Assembly: GCA_020633975.1 (NCBI GenBank)
Contig: JACKCR010000008.1
Span: forward strand, 62,001-126,000
From: Candidatus Eiseniibacteriota bacterium
Lineage (GTDB): Bacteria; Eisenbacteria; RBG-16-71-46; CAIMUX01
DNA: 64,000 nt
Reading direction: 5' to 3'
This document shows, in pieces, positions 43,687 to 51,398 of this stretch (the stretch's first letter is position 1; each line of letters starts with the position of its first letter). Below the pieces are notes generated by a model, which saw nothing but the letters and a program-made list of their open reading frames with translations, did not search any database and had not been told where the DNA came from. Made by a program: the position numbers and the translations under genes.

Positions 43687-44679
43687 TCACGCCGTCAAGT
43701 CGAGCACCACCCTACCGGCTTGGCCGCCCCGCTCGACCAGCGCGTGTGCGTCCGCAATCTCATCGAGGGGAAGAACCCGCCCAACCGGATAGCCACCCCA
43801 GCCGGTGGCGAGCATCTCCGAGAGATCGTCTGCGGCCTGTCGCTTTGCATCGGCTGGGAAGTCGTCACTACCGAGGAAGTACAGGCGCGCGTTCTTGAAC
43901 GCCAGGTTCCAGAAGGGGATCTCGGGATTCGGCTGGTTCGTCGCATAGCTCGCGATCGAGCCGCCCAACTTCAACACGCGCTCATCTACAGACACATTTG
44001 CCTGGAAGGCCACCTCGACGAAGTGGTCGACACCGTTGGGCGCCAGGGCGAGCACCCGTTCAACGATTTCCTCCGCGGTCAGTCCGTCCGTTCTGAGTAC
44101 TTCGTCCGCCCCAGCGGCGGAAGCGATTTCCGAATCCACTTCGCTGCGCACCGTAGCTATCACCCGAGCCCCCGCGTGCTTGGCGATGGCTACGGCTGCC
44201 ATTCCAACCGCGCCCGCGCCACCTTGTACGAGCACGGTTTGGCCCTCGACGTCTCCTCCAACGTGAACAGCGCGATGCGCCGTGATGCCGGGGATGCCGA
44301 GGCACGCGCCCTGCTCCCAGGAGGCGTTCGGTGGCAGTTGCGTCACCAGTTGAGCCGGTACGACGACGAACTGCGCGGCCGTACCGAACGGCCGATAGCT
44401 CTGCGCCCCGAAGCACCACACCCGTTCCCCCACCGCAATCCTCGACACACCCTCGCCAACAGCGTCGACGAATCCGGAACCGTCACTGTGAGGGATGACC
44501 TTTGGGAACGGCATCCCGATGCCAAAGGCGTCGCTGCGCTTCTTGACATCGCCGGGATTGATGCCGGACCGGTGGACCTGGATCCGGACCTCGCCTGGGC
44601 CCGGCACTGGATCCTTCATCTCTCCGACGACGAGGACGTCACGAGCGTCACCCTGAGATTCGTACCATGCGGCCCTCAT
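43687..44679 (-). CDS. Zinc-type alcohol dehydrogenase / NADPH:quinone reductase family (MDR)
   Basis: 330 residues. GroES-like N-domain with GPGEVRIQVHRSGINPGDVK, then the Rossmann motif TVLVQGGAGAVGMAAVAIAK and HAGARVIATVRSEVDSEIA. DEVLRTDGLTAEEIVERVL and HALVERGGQAGRVVLDL finish the fold. No structural or catalytic zinc Cys cluster is seen, so it belongs to the quinone-reductase/zeta-crystallin branch, reducing small carbonyls or quinones with NADPH. Confidence 0.88.
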   Translation of the reverse strand: MRAAWYESQGDARDVLVVGEMKDPVPGPGEVRIQVHRSGINPGDVKKRSDAFGIGMPFPKVIPHSDGSGFVDAVGEGVSRIAVGERVWCFGAQSYRPFGTAAQFVVVPAQLVTQLPPNASWEQGACLGIPGITAHRAVHVGGDVEGQTVLVQGGAGAVGMAAVAIAKHAGARVIATVRSEVDSEIASAAGADEVLRTDGLTAEEIVERVLALAPNGVDHFVEVAFQANVSVDERVLKLGGSIASYATNQPNPEIPFWNLAFKNARLYFLGSDDFPADAKRQAADDLSEMLATGWGGYPVGRVLPLDEIADAHALVERGGQAGRVVLDLTA

Positions 44680-44739
44680 GCAGTGGAGTTCCTCCCGGTT
44701 GGACAGCCATCATCAGGTGGCGTCCCGCTTCGTCATGGA

Positions 44740-45300
44740 TCACTCTCGGTCACGCCGATAGTGCATCGCGACCGCACCGTTACGAAGCGGCTCAGCAGAG
44801 ACCAGCTCGAGCCGTCGTGTCGCGGGCAGTCCGCTCTGGTACAGGGTTGGACCGTGCCCGACGATCCTAGGATGGACGAGGAGTTTGTACTCGTCGACCA
44901 GGTCCAGCCGATCGAGCTCTGTCGCGAGCTTGCCGCTGCCGAGAAGCACACCGGCTGGAGTCTCATCCTTGAGCTTACGCACACTCGCACGAAGGTCGCC
45001 GGCAACATGGTGACTGTTGGTCCAGGGGAAGTCGTCCCGTGTCGACGACACCACGTACTTCGGCTTCTCCTCCAGCTTGACCGCCCACTCGCGGATCGCG
45101 GCCGGCGCCTCGACATCGCCGCGCGCCACCGCTGGCCAGTAGCTCTCCATCATCTCGTAGGTGACACGACCCCACAGCATCGCTCCGCTCTCGTCCATGA
45201 GACGGGTGAAGTACGCGTGGGTCTCGTCGTCGGCGATCCCCTCTTGGTGATCGACGCAGCCGTCGAGAGTGACGTTGATGCTGAAGGTCAAGATTCCCAT
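44740..45300 (-). CDS. RibD C-terminal / dihydrofolate-reductase-fold protein
   Basis: 186 residues. ILTFSINVTLDGCVDHQEGI is the usual start of this family, followed by LWGRVTYEMMESYWPAVARG, KPKYVVSSTRDDFPWTNS, GVLLGSGKLATELDRLDLVD and EYKLLVHPRIVGHGPTLYQ. These cytosolic pyridine-nucleotide reductases are common in mobile gene pools; the substrate is usually unknown. Confidence in the family is high, in the function low. Confidence 0.87.
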   Translation of the reverse strand: MGILTFSINVTLDGCVDHQEGIADDETHAYFTRLMDESGAMLWGRVTYEMMESYWPAVARGDVEAPAAIREWAVKLEEKPKYVVSSTRDDFPWTNSHHVAGDLRASVRKLKDETPAGVLLGSGKLATELDRLDLVDEYKLLVHPRIVGHGPTLYQSGLPATRRLELVSAEPLRNGAVAMHYRRDRE

Positions 45301-45339
45301 ACGGCTAGTCTCCGGTTGAGTCCACGTGCGGTCTGTTTC

Positions 45340-45981
45340 TCAGGCAGGAGAATCCCCGTACTTCTTCCAAGTCTGATTGTCGATGAGTGTCGAGCGATAG
45401 ATCTTGAGGCGTCCGCACCCCGGCATGGACTTCAGCAAGGCCGTCGTCTGCTTCGCAACGGATGCCGGTAGCCATGGGCTGAGGGTGACTCTATCCACGG
45501 TCTTCAGTGGCATTGGGATGCGTACGACACCGGCTGGCGGTGCGGCTTTCGGAGCCATGAACAGCCTGAACTCCTTCTCGTCACGATACGGGTGCCTCTT
45601 CAGGAATGGGAGTTCTGACAGTGTCGGCTTGCGCCGCCGTAGGTCGTCTATCGTTCGGTACTCAACCGACTCGGCACGCAATCCACTCACGCCTCCGACG
45701 GCGGCCATGAATGGCTCCGTTTTGAATGATATGCACACGCCGGACGCGCCGGACGAGAAGACGCGCCAGTGGTGGTAGGTCTCCGGTGCCTCGGTCAGGC
45801 ACAAGGCGAACGTTGCCGAGAGGCCCGCCTGCTTCGCGTATTGCTCGAGGTAGTAGGAGTCGTTTCTATCGTCCCATGTCACCGGACTCGGCAACACGAG
45901 CTCGCGAGTCCTCAGAAAGTCGATAAGGAACGGAAGGCCCGTGTATCTACGTAGCTCTCTGGTCCTGGAACGCGTGCTCAC
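45340..45981 (-). CDS. DUF2971-family protein
   Basis: 213 residues. YTGLPFLIDFLRTRELVLPS, PVTWDDRNDSYYLEQYAKQA, FALCLTEAPETYHHWRVFSS and GVCISFKTEPFMAAVGGVSG follow the DUF2971 order (crust of Trp/Asp early, then CxT and the WxxY region). KRHPYRDEKEFRLFMAPKA is the typical late motif. The family is common near defence and mobile genes, but its biochemical role is not established. Overlaps the DUF1801 gene by 4 nt. Confidence 0.78.
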   Translation of the reverse strand: MSTRSRTRELRRYTGLPFLIDFLRTRELVLPSPVTWDDRNDSYYLEQYAKQAGLSATFALCLTEAPETYHHWRVFSSGASGVCISFKTEPFMAAVGGVSGLRAESVEYRTIDDLRRRKPTLSELPFLKRHPYRDEKEFRLFMAPKAAPPAGVVRIPMPLKTVDRVTLSPWLPASVAKQTTALLKSMPGCGRLKIYRSTLIDNQTWKKYGDSPA

Positions 45982-46385
45982 AGGATCCCTCGGCCGGACG
46001 TCTTCCGCTTGCTGCGTGAAGATTTCTCCGAGGCCCGAGCGATGTTCTGCTCGAGTCTCAGCTTCACGATTCTCCGGACAAGGGAGAGGGGAATGGGGCG
46101 ATCCATTGGAAACCGAAGGTTCCCCTTGGGACCAGCATACGGCTCGAGCGCCCTCTCGAGTGTCGCGTCACCCGCGACCGGTGGGAACACTCCGATGTGG
46201 TGCTTGAATGCGCCGTAGTGGATCAGGACCCCGTGCTGCTTGAGCGTGGGCATCTTATAGCTGATGACCTCTTCCGCGTCGGGCGCCGCCGCCCGAACGA
46301 CCTGCCGAATCTCCTGCAGGATCGTGCGGGCGTGCTGCGGAGCTGCTGCGATGTACTCGTCAACCGTACCGGGATCGCTGGTCAT
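45978..46385 (-). CDS. DUF1801/YdhG-like protein
   Basis: 135 residues. VDEYIAAAPQHARTILQEIR, AAAPDAEEVISYKMPTLKQH, GVLIHYGAFKHHIGVFPPVA and NLRFPMDRPIPLSLVRRIVK are the YdhG/DUF1801 signature; members are proposed iron chaperones like frataxin. A basic tail (SEKSSRSKRKTSGRG) is added. It overlaps the DUF2971 gene (ATGA), so the pair probably travelled together. Confidence 0.86.
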   Translation of the reverse strand: MTSDPGTVDEYIAAAPQHARTILQEIRQVVRAAAPDAEEVISYKMPTLKQHGVLIHYGAFKHHIGVFPPVAGDATLERALEPYAGPKGNLRFPMDRPIPLSLVRRIVKLRLEQNIARASEKSSRSKRKTSGRGIL

Positions 46386-46386
46386 G

Positions 46387-46415
46387 ATCTCTCTCCCAAG
46401 GGCTCGTCATCAGAA
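46387..46415 (-). repeat. Possible decayed attC site
   Basis: CTCTCTCCCAAGGGCTCGTC then ATCAGAA resembles a short attC with both cores changed. It lies exactly between two genes. Weak. Confidence 0.28.
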
Positions 46416-47015
46416 TCCCAACTCGACTCCGCCAGCCAGGCCGACGGACCACTCGTAGACCTCCTCAGGATACCTGCGATCGGGTAGGACTACCTCTGCA
46501 GCTCGGAGCGACCGCAACCCGTGGTCCGCCCGAACCTCGACTCTCGGCCGCACCTTGGCTTCACCCATGGAGGCTCCAAAGACAGCGACGGCGCGTGGGT
46601 CGAATTCGTGGAGGAAGTCCGGGACTTCGCTGCCATTGCCTACCCGCTCATAGCTCGTCGCGGCGAGCCACGACCCGCTTACCCCGACGCCCAGCTCGGG
46701 CGCGAAACCGCCAACGTGCCACCGGTACGTGAGAAGCACTGGGACCGAAATGGACGTGAGTTCCCAGACATCTCCGTGCCCATCGTCCATCCACGATCCG
46801 CCACGCCGCTCCAACTCGAGACCGGTTCGAACCCCCCACTCATCTCGATGGGTCGTGACACACACCCCAATCTGGGGACCAGTCATGGTTTCGGTTTCCG
46901 GATAGTCGGTTCTGGCGAACCCTGAGGACATCGCACCTGCCGTCACGGACATCGTAACCTCGCTCCCGGAGGCGGTGGTTGCCAGGAGCAATGCAGCGAT
47001 CACGAACCCGATCAT
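46410..47015 (-). CDS. Outer-membrane beta-barrel protein, porin-like
   Basis: About 201 residues from ATG 47015 (GAGGTG 5 nt upstream). Signal MIGFVIAALLLATTASG. The mature chain shows amphipathic strands (QIGVCVTTHRDEWGVRTGLE, VPVLLTYRWHVGGFAPELGV) and ends EWSVGLAGGVELGF with a terminal Phe, favoured by the BAM machinery. Related in layout to the barrel at 42989, without close identity. Probably a small outer-membrane protein; the ligand is unknown. Confidence 0.72.
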   Translation of the reverse strand: MIGFVIAALLLATTASGSEVTMSVTAGAMSSGFARTDYPETETMTGPQIGVCVTTHRDEWGVRTGLELERRGGSWMDDGHGDVWELTSISVPVLLTYRWHVGGFAPELGVGVSGSWLAATSYERVGNGSEVPDFLHEFDPRAVAVFGASMGEAKVRPRVEVRADHGLRSLRAAEVVLPDRRYPEEVYEWSVGLAGGVELGF

Positions 47016-47089
47016 GTTCACCTCAGAGCTACGAATGCCAAACCTCTTCCTAGTCCACGAGATGAACGCGGACATCCATCCTCTCCACT

Positions 47090-47458
47090 TTACTTCTCAC
47101 TCGTTTCTGCGCGAAAGACACAGATCACGTGCCCGTTGCGACGCCCGTTCAGCTTCGTGCGTCTCGAAGTCGGCGTGGTGACGCCTCCCTCCCACCTGTC
47201 GAACACCCATCCCACTTCTGGGATCGCCTCGACAGGAAGCTCCCCGCCTGGCCACTGAATCTCGAGCGAGTCGCCAGCCACTCCTTGGCGATCGCCGAAG
47301 TCGACAACCACGGCCCCGCTTCCAGGGGGACGCACGGCAGCATGGACGATCCGTCCCGAAGGTCCACACCCGTTGAGATAGCGAGTTCCGCAACCCGCGG
47401 TCGCGAAGCATGTGACCGCCACGACGAGGAGACATCGGTGTAGAGGGCGAACGGCCAT
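47090..47458 (-). CDS. Lipoprotein with InlB B-repeat-like domain
   Basis: About 122 residues from ATG 47458. Signal and lipobox LLVVAVTCFATAGC. The mature domain contains VEAIPEVGWVFDRWEGGVTT followed by NGHVICVFR, the layout of divergent InlB B-repeats (PxxGYxFxxWxGG...VTAxF). Such domains are adhesive or structural. A degenerate attC lies directly before the start. Confidence 0.68.
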   Translation of the reverse strand: MAVRPLHRCLLVVAVTCFATAGCGTRYLNGCGPSGRIVHAAVRPPGSGAVVVDFGDRQGVAGDSLEIQWPGGELPVEAIPEVGWVFDRWEGGVTTPTSRRTKLNGRRNGHVICVFRAETSEK

Positions 47459-47482
47459 GGATGTATCCGACTCCCGTCTCAA

Positions 47483-47521
47483 ACCAAATCCCAAGGCTCA
47501 GCTGACAAGCCTCGGTTGTTC
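47483..47521 (-). repeat. attC site, short, degenerate
   Basis: ACCAAAT at the left, CCCAAGGCTCAGCTGACAAG in the middle, GTTGTTC at the right. Both cores are altered, but the middle matches the family. Confidence 0.5.
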
Positions 47522-47542
47522 GACCACCCTGCTAGACTCCTA

Positions 47543-47959
47543 CTACGGAACGGCAAGAAAGTAGTGTTTCGCGATCAAGGGGATCACAACGCAGTCGATC
47601 GCTAGGCCAAAGACGAACCCTGCGTTCCCCCACTTACCGGACTCCACGACGACTGCATCCACGTTGGCCCGTGGAATGCGACTCGTCTTCCCCGAACCCA
47701 GTATCCCCTCAGCACGAGATATCACGATGATCGCGGAGTCAGCCTTCGTGTCGTATCCATCGAAGACTCCCATCACGGTTGGACCGTTCCGGACGAGGAC
47801 TGTGAGTCGAGCTCCCGGCCTGGCTTCCAGTGGTTCGCCTTCGTACGCGAAGCGCTCGGGCCGATCGAAGGCGTTTCCAACAGTGTGTCCTATGGCACTA
47901 CACCCTACCTGAGTGCTGACAACGGCGACCAACGCCAGGACGGAGCTGAAGAACCGCAT
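47543..47959 (-). CDS. Lipoprotein of the CxxxGxxxG small-barrel family
   Basis: About 138 residues from ATG 47959; the longer ORF to 48130 only translates the attC site at 48005-48110. Signal and lipobox LALVAVVSTQVGC, then SAIGHTVGNAFDRPE. The barrel region RLTVLVRNGPTVMGVFDGYD, SAIIVISRAEGI and RIPRANVDAVVVESGKWG resembles Sm/SH3 folds. The end, GFVFGLAIDCVVIPLIAKHY, is hydrophobic. Paralogue of 39435 and 39886. Envelope protein, role unknown. Confidence 0.7.
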   Translation of the reverse strand: MRFFSSVLALVAVVSTQVGCSAIGHTVGNAFDRPERFAYEGEPLEARPGARLTVLVRNGPTVMGVFDGYDTKADSAIIVISRAEGILGSGKTSRIPRANVDAVVVESGKWGNAGFVFGLAIDCVVIPLIAKHYFLAVP

Positions 47960-48004
47960 GCGGTGGACGTGCCGGCACGGTGTCTTGCACCATCGCACTT
48001 CGTT

Positions 48005-48110
48005 CCCACTACTCAGGGGTTCCGCTGCGAGCCCGGCCCTGAAGGATTGACGCGTCGTTTGCTCCAAGCAGCGTGACCGAAGGCCCGCCAACTGCAAGGC
48101 TCTGTTGGGT
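48005..48110 (-). repeat. attC site, long
   Basis: Left core degraded (TCCCACTACTCAGGGG for YCCAACTCCTCAGGGG); the middle carries GCGAGCCCGG and GCTCCAAGCAGCGTGAC; right core GTTGGGT. 106 bp. Confidence 0.8.
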
Positions 48111-48126
48111 ACCAACCCCATGATGA

Positions 48127-48789
48127 TCAACTCCCCCGGCCGCTGTCGCTGACGACAATTGGCGCGGAGTAGGCACCGACATTGCCGCCGCGATCCACCG
48201 CAGCGATCCGCACCTCGAACTGGAAGGCGTCCTGGGGCTCCTCATTGCCATCTTCCCAGTGAAGCAACACGGGCGCGACGAAGTTCATCTCGTACATCAC
48301 GGGCCAAGCATCCCAGCTCGACCGAACGGGAAAGGGTGGGAACTCCATTCCGGCCGGCAGAGCTCCCGACACCAGCTCGAACACATAGCCAAGATCGAGG
48401 TCCCGCGTTCGATCATCGACCGGAGGCGCCACGTCGAAGACAACGAAGCCGCTCTGCCCGCTGGGGTCGCCGCACGCGTTCGACCGTTCTGCCTCGGGCG
48501 TTTGCTTTCCTCGAATGACCACCCGCACGGACGCTCGAGGTACGCCAGGAGGGAGGGAATCGGCGACGGCCTCCTGCGGGTCGATCTCGAGCCTACGGTC
48601 GTCACGAATCCACATGGCTGAGGCTCGGGATGCGCCCACCAGCGCACACACTGCGCTCAGAATGATCGGAAAGGCCAATCCGGCCACATGATTCCAAGGG
48701 AGACGGCGCACGGCCGCGTTCTCAGCATCACTTGCCAGGAAGTCGAGGCAGAAGTCGGACTCTTCCGTGATGTCTACGAGTTTTGCCAA
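48127..48789 (-). CDS. Exported protein of the PPAAP/GGN cassette family
   Basis: Up to 220 residues. A membrane or signal segment (AGLAFPIILSAVCALVGASR) starts near residue 36; a GTG at 48687 would make it a normal signal peptide. DPQEAVADSLPPGVPRASVR, LDLGYVFELVSGALPAGMEF and FEVRIAAVDRGGNVGAYSAP match, in order, segments of the proteins at 53672 and 60590. The last segment looks like the end of an FN3-type domain. Unknown function; one of three paralogues in the array. Confidence 0.65.
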   Translation of the reverse strand: MAKLVDITEESDFCLDFLASDAENAAVRRLPWNHVAGLAFPIILSAVCALVGASRASAMWIRDDRRLEIDPQEAVADSLPPGVPRASVRVVIRGKQTPEAERSNACGDPSGQSGFVVFDVAPPVDDRTRDLDLGYVFELVSGALPAGMEFPPFPVRSSWDAWPVMYEMNFVAPVLLHWEDGNEEPQDAFQFEVRIAAVDRGGNVGAYSAPIVVSDSGRGS

Positions 48790-48792
48790 TGC

Positions 48793-48840
48793 GGTGACCT
48801 CTCCCAGCCCCGAGGGTTCAGCTACGATCCATTGTCTGGC
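48793..48840 (-). repeat. attC site, short, degenerate
   Basis: GGTGACC left core, CCCCGAGGGTTCAGCTACGA middle, GTCTGGC right core. Confidence 0.5.
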
Positions 48841-48906
48841 CGATCATAGCTAGTTGCCAAGCTCGTCGAGTCCCCGCGAAAGGTCCCGCTCTCTGTCTGA
48901 CGGAGT

Positions 48907-49407
48907 TCACTCTGTCGACTCCGTCCACCGCTGAACGATATCAGCCAGTGACGCTGTGTCCTTGTATAGATGATCGCTGCCTGGAACGGCTACGACCTCG
49001 CCTCGGCAGAGCTGTAGCGTGGCAGCAAGCTCGGACGCAGCCCCACCGGGATCTTCGGCCTGCTGAATGAATAGAGTCTCCACGCCTTCGGCAAACTGCC
49101 GAAGGAGGGCCACCTCCGCGGGATCCAACACTCGATACGGCGTTCCGATCAGGATGGCGCCCTTCGGGCGGAACTGGTGGTAGACGAACGCCCTCGCAGC
49201 GATAGCGGTGCCGAGAGACTTCGCAATCAGCAGATCGGGCGTTTGTTCGCACAGGAGCTGAGACTCCCACTCCACGTCTGGGTCGACCGCTTCATCCCAG
49301 TGCCGATAGTGGGCAATGCCGTGAACAGGCAACTCTGCCGCAATCAGGACGGCGCGCAACCACAACTCGGTGTCAGGATGTCGGCCAGGCAGTCCAATGA
49401 CTTGCAT
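48907..49407 (-). CDS. Alpha/beta-hydrolase-like protein
   Basis: 166 residues, short for the fold. MQVIGLPGRHPDTELWLRAV starts it. LLIAKSLGTAIAARAFVYHQ is the nucleophile elbow (KSLG), AILIGTPYRVLDPAEVALLR follows, and GEVVAVPGSDHLYKDTASLA holds the likely catalytic Asp/His. It resembles the KANL3/Tex30-like minimal hydrolases. The substrate is unknown. Confidence 0.72.
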   Translation of the reverse strand: MQVIGLPGRHPDTELWLRAVLIAAELPVHGIAHYRHWDEAVDPDVEWESQLLCEQTPDLLIAKSLGTAIAARAFVYHQFRPKGAILIGTPYRVLDPAEVALLRQFAEGVETLFIQQAEDPGGAASELAATLQLCRGEVVAVPGSDHLYKDTASLADIVQRWTESTE

Positions 49408-49431
49408 GTTCCGTCCGCGTGGGGTTGAGAG

Positions 49432-49472
49432 GCCTGTCTCCTCAACGGCTCCGTCGCAAGCCTCTGTCAGAC
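49432..49472 (-). repeat. attC site, short
   Basis: GCCTGTC left core (two changes), then CTCAACGGCTCCG and CGCAAGCCTCT, right core GTCAGAC containing the stop of the membrane-protein gene. Confidence 0.6.
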
Positions 49473-49865
49473 TTCCAGTGTATCACTTGTGCGCCGTCGT
49501 AGTACCCCGTACACCGCTCCTCGCAGCAGATGTGCGATGGCTGCCGCGCCTACAAGCAGGCAGCCACTAGGCGGAGGCGACCCGTACATCACGGGCGCTT
49601 CGATCAAGAGCAGCGGCGCGAGGGCCAAGGACACAGCCCCACCCAGCCTTGGCCACTTCCACGCAATCAACAAGCCGATGAAGGCCACCGACGGGACAAA
49701 GTTCAGAAGGAGCCAGTCGACGAACCCGAAGCGTTCTCCCTCCATCCAGTGTCCGCCGATCGCAAACGCTCCCGCCGGAAGGTAGTAGACGACTGCACCG
49801 AGCGTAAGCAGCCCAGCGGCGATCGCGATAAGAACGACTAGGAACTTCGCAAGACGCGGCCCCAT
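49467..49865 (-). CDS. Small integral membrane protein, DUF7670-like
   Basis: 132 residues with four hydrophobic segments: KFLVVLIAIAAGLLTLGAVV, DWLLLNFVPSVAFIGLLIAW, AVSLALAPLLLIEAPVMYG and LVGAAAIAHLLRGAVYGVL. The layout ...GGHWMEG...NFVPSVAFIGLLIAWKWPRLGG matches small membrane proteins of the DUF7670 kind. The protein at 54359 shares the WKxPxxGG block. The stop lies inside an attC core. Function unknown. Confidence 0.65.
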   Translation of the reverse strand: MGPRLAKFLVVLIAIAAGLLTLGAVVYYLPAGAFAIGGHWMEGERFGFVDWLLLNFVPSVAFIGLLIAWKWPRLGGAVSLALAPLLLIEAPVMYGSPPPSGCLLVGAAAIAHLLRGAVYGVLRRRTSDTLEV

Positions 49866-49892
49866 CGAGCTATTCTTTCGGTTTTCGGCCCT

Positions 49893-50789
49893 TCAAAGAG
49901 CCGTCGTACCGTAGTCCCAGAGTTCACCGAACTTGTCGTCGACCAACACGCCCTTGTGGAGGCGCAGATTGCGCTGCCAAGACCGCTCTCTACCCAACGC
50001 ATCCACTCTGAATGTGATCGTATCGCTCTCAGCATCGACGGCCATCCAAATCGTCGCCTCTGTACTCAGCCCGATCTCCGTCACGCAGGATTCGAGGGTG
50101 CCCGCCCAGCCATCTTGCCAGGCGGAGACCTCCGAGATTCGTCCGGACAAAGTCGGCGCGCTCCCGGGCCATCTTGGCTGCGATTGGGAGGTTCGAGGAT
50201 CGTCGACCCAGATCGCTTCTTCACCAGATCGGAATCTTCGCGAATCAAGCACTTCGATCTCTGCTCCCCTGATGACCATCCGTAGGACACAGCCTCCGAA
50301 CTCAGCGTCGGCTCGCCACGCGCGCGCTTCCACTTCCGCGGCAGCGTGACGACGGTCGAGATCATCACAGCTGGGGATGCAGGCGATCTGTGCAGCTTGG
50401 GCCGCGAGCCGGCGGTCACGCCCGTCTTTCATCGCCTGAATCTCTTCGGGAGTGTGCCCTTCCCAATCTTTGACCTCGCCGACAATCTCGAGTGGATGAC
50501 GGGATCGGTACGACCTGGTCGGGTTGCCCGCGAACTTCTTGTCCGTGAGGTCGGGGTCGTCCTCGAACGGCCCGGTTGGTTCGACAATGTAGATTCGACC
50601 AGGACCCTCTCCTTGGGCGAGTTCCGCCCCCCACGTTGGCAAGACTGCGCTCATGTAGACCCAGGCACTCTTTCGCTTGCCGTACCCGTAGTTCGAGCTA
50701 CGCCCTGGCTCGATGAAGTCCCCTGTTTCTAGGTCAGCCTTTGTCCCGTGGTAGAACGGTCCGGATTCGACGTCTCCGTCTTCATTCAT
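49893..50789 (-). CDS. Rifampin ADP-ribosyltransferase (Arr)-domain protein with C-terminal extension
   Basis: About 298 residues from ATG 50789 (GGAG 9 nt upstream). The first 120 residues match Arr along their length: GPFYHGTKADLETGDFIEPG, SAWVYMSAVLPTWGAELAQG, GPGRIYIVEPTGPFEDDPDL, FAGNPTRSYRSRHPLEIVGE and VKDWEGHTPEEI, including the conserved His of YHGTK. Arr uses NAD to ADP-ribosylate and inactivate rifampin. The remaining 170 residues (VLRMVIRGAEIEVLDSRRFR and on) form an unrecognised beta-rich domain absent from Arr-2/Arr-ms, which are about 150 residues. Whether it still modifies rifampin is unknown. Confidence 0.85.
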   Translation of the reverse strand: MNEDGDVESGPFYHGTKADLETGDFIEPGRSSNYGYGKRKSAWVYMSAVLPTWGAELAQGEGPGRIYIVEPTGPFEDDPDLTDKKFAGNPTRSYRSRHPLEIVGEVKDWEGHTPEEIQAMKDGRDRRLAAQAAQIACIPSCDDLDRRHAAAEVEARAWRADAEFGGCVLRMVIRGAEIEVLDSRRFRSGEEAIWVDDPRTSQSQPRWPGSAPTLSGRISEVSAWQDGWAGTLESCVTEIGLSTEATIWMAVDAESDTITFRVDALGRERSWQRNLRLHKGVLVDDKFGELWDYGTTAL

Positions 50790-50790
50790 C

Positions 50791-50829
50791 TGCGTTTCTC
50801 CGCGGTCGGCCGCAAGGCCATTGCTAGAG
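50791..50829 (-). repeat. attC site, short, degenerate
   Basis: TGCGTTTCTCCGCGG left end, CGCAAGGCCATT middle, GCTAGAG right core. Placed exactly before the Arr-like start. Confidence 0.42.
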
Positions 50830-50876
50830 GCACAACCCAACTGGCGCAGGGTAGTCCACGTTCTGGTGCCCCCCGG

Positions 50877-51329
50877 TCAGTACTGCAGGCCTTGCCAAGT
50901 CCAGCGAGGAATGGAAAGGCCTTCCGGTACTTGGGTCTTGCTATCTGGGTAGGCGGCCATTGTCGTTGTGGTGGCCCATGCGAAGTACTGCCGGAGCACG
51001 GTGCGAAGCTCGCCTTCTGGGACGCCGACATCCTCCAATGCAAGGTCGAAGCACCGGATGGCACGACGGTCCATTTCATCGTGCGGGCCATTCCCGCTGT
51101 GCATTCGAACGACCGCTGATTCGGTTCCATGTTTCGTGCTGTAGGCCGGAGGGCCACCCCAGGCCTCTGCCCAATAGGCTGCAAGCCGCTCTGTGTGCTG
51201 CGGATGGAAGCCATGACTGAACGCGTGGGCGACAACCTCGTCGGCCAGTACGCGCTTATGCCAGGCACGAGCCAACTCGAGCACGCCAGTCGGCCCACCG
51301 ACGGCCTCAAAGAGCGTTGGTTTCGACAC
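50877..51329 (-). CDS. Group II truncated globin (GlbO-like)
   Basis: About 150 residues from GTG 51329 (AGGAG 9 nt upstream); the ORF further up is attC sequence. KPTLFEAVGGPTGVLELARA is the typical trHb start. VVAHAFSHGFHPQHTERLAA contains the distal-pocket region, and YWAEAWGGPPAYSTKHG is the group II landmark. DDVGVPEGELRTVLRQYFAW-type helix H (here LEDVGVPEGELRTVLRQYF) closes the fold. The proximal His would be in VVRMHSGNGPH. It binds haem and probably O2 or NO. Confidence 0.87.
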   Translation of the reverse strand: MSKPTLFEAVGGPTGVLELARAWHKRVLADEVVAHAFSHGFHPQHTERLAAYWAEAWGGPPAYSTKHGTESAVVRMHSGNGPHDEMDRRAIRCFDLALEDVGVPEGELRTVLRQYFAWATTTTMAAYPDSKTQVPEGLSIPRWTWQGLQY

Positions 51330-51356
51330 GATTGCAAACTCCTGAGCGAGATTCGT

Positions 51357-51398
51357 GCGGGAGTACCCCAAGGGTTCAGCTGCGAGCCTCTGCTAGTC
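51357..51398 (-). repeat. attC site, short, degenerate left core
   Basis: CCCCAAGGGTTCAGCTGCGA is intact, followed by GCCTCT and the right core GCTAGTC. The left core is scrambled (GCGGGAGTACCCC). Confidence 0.65.
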
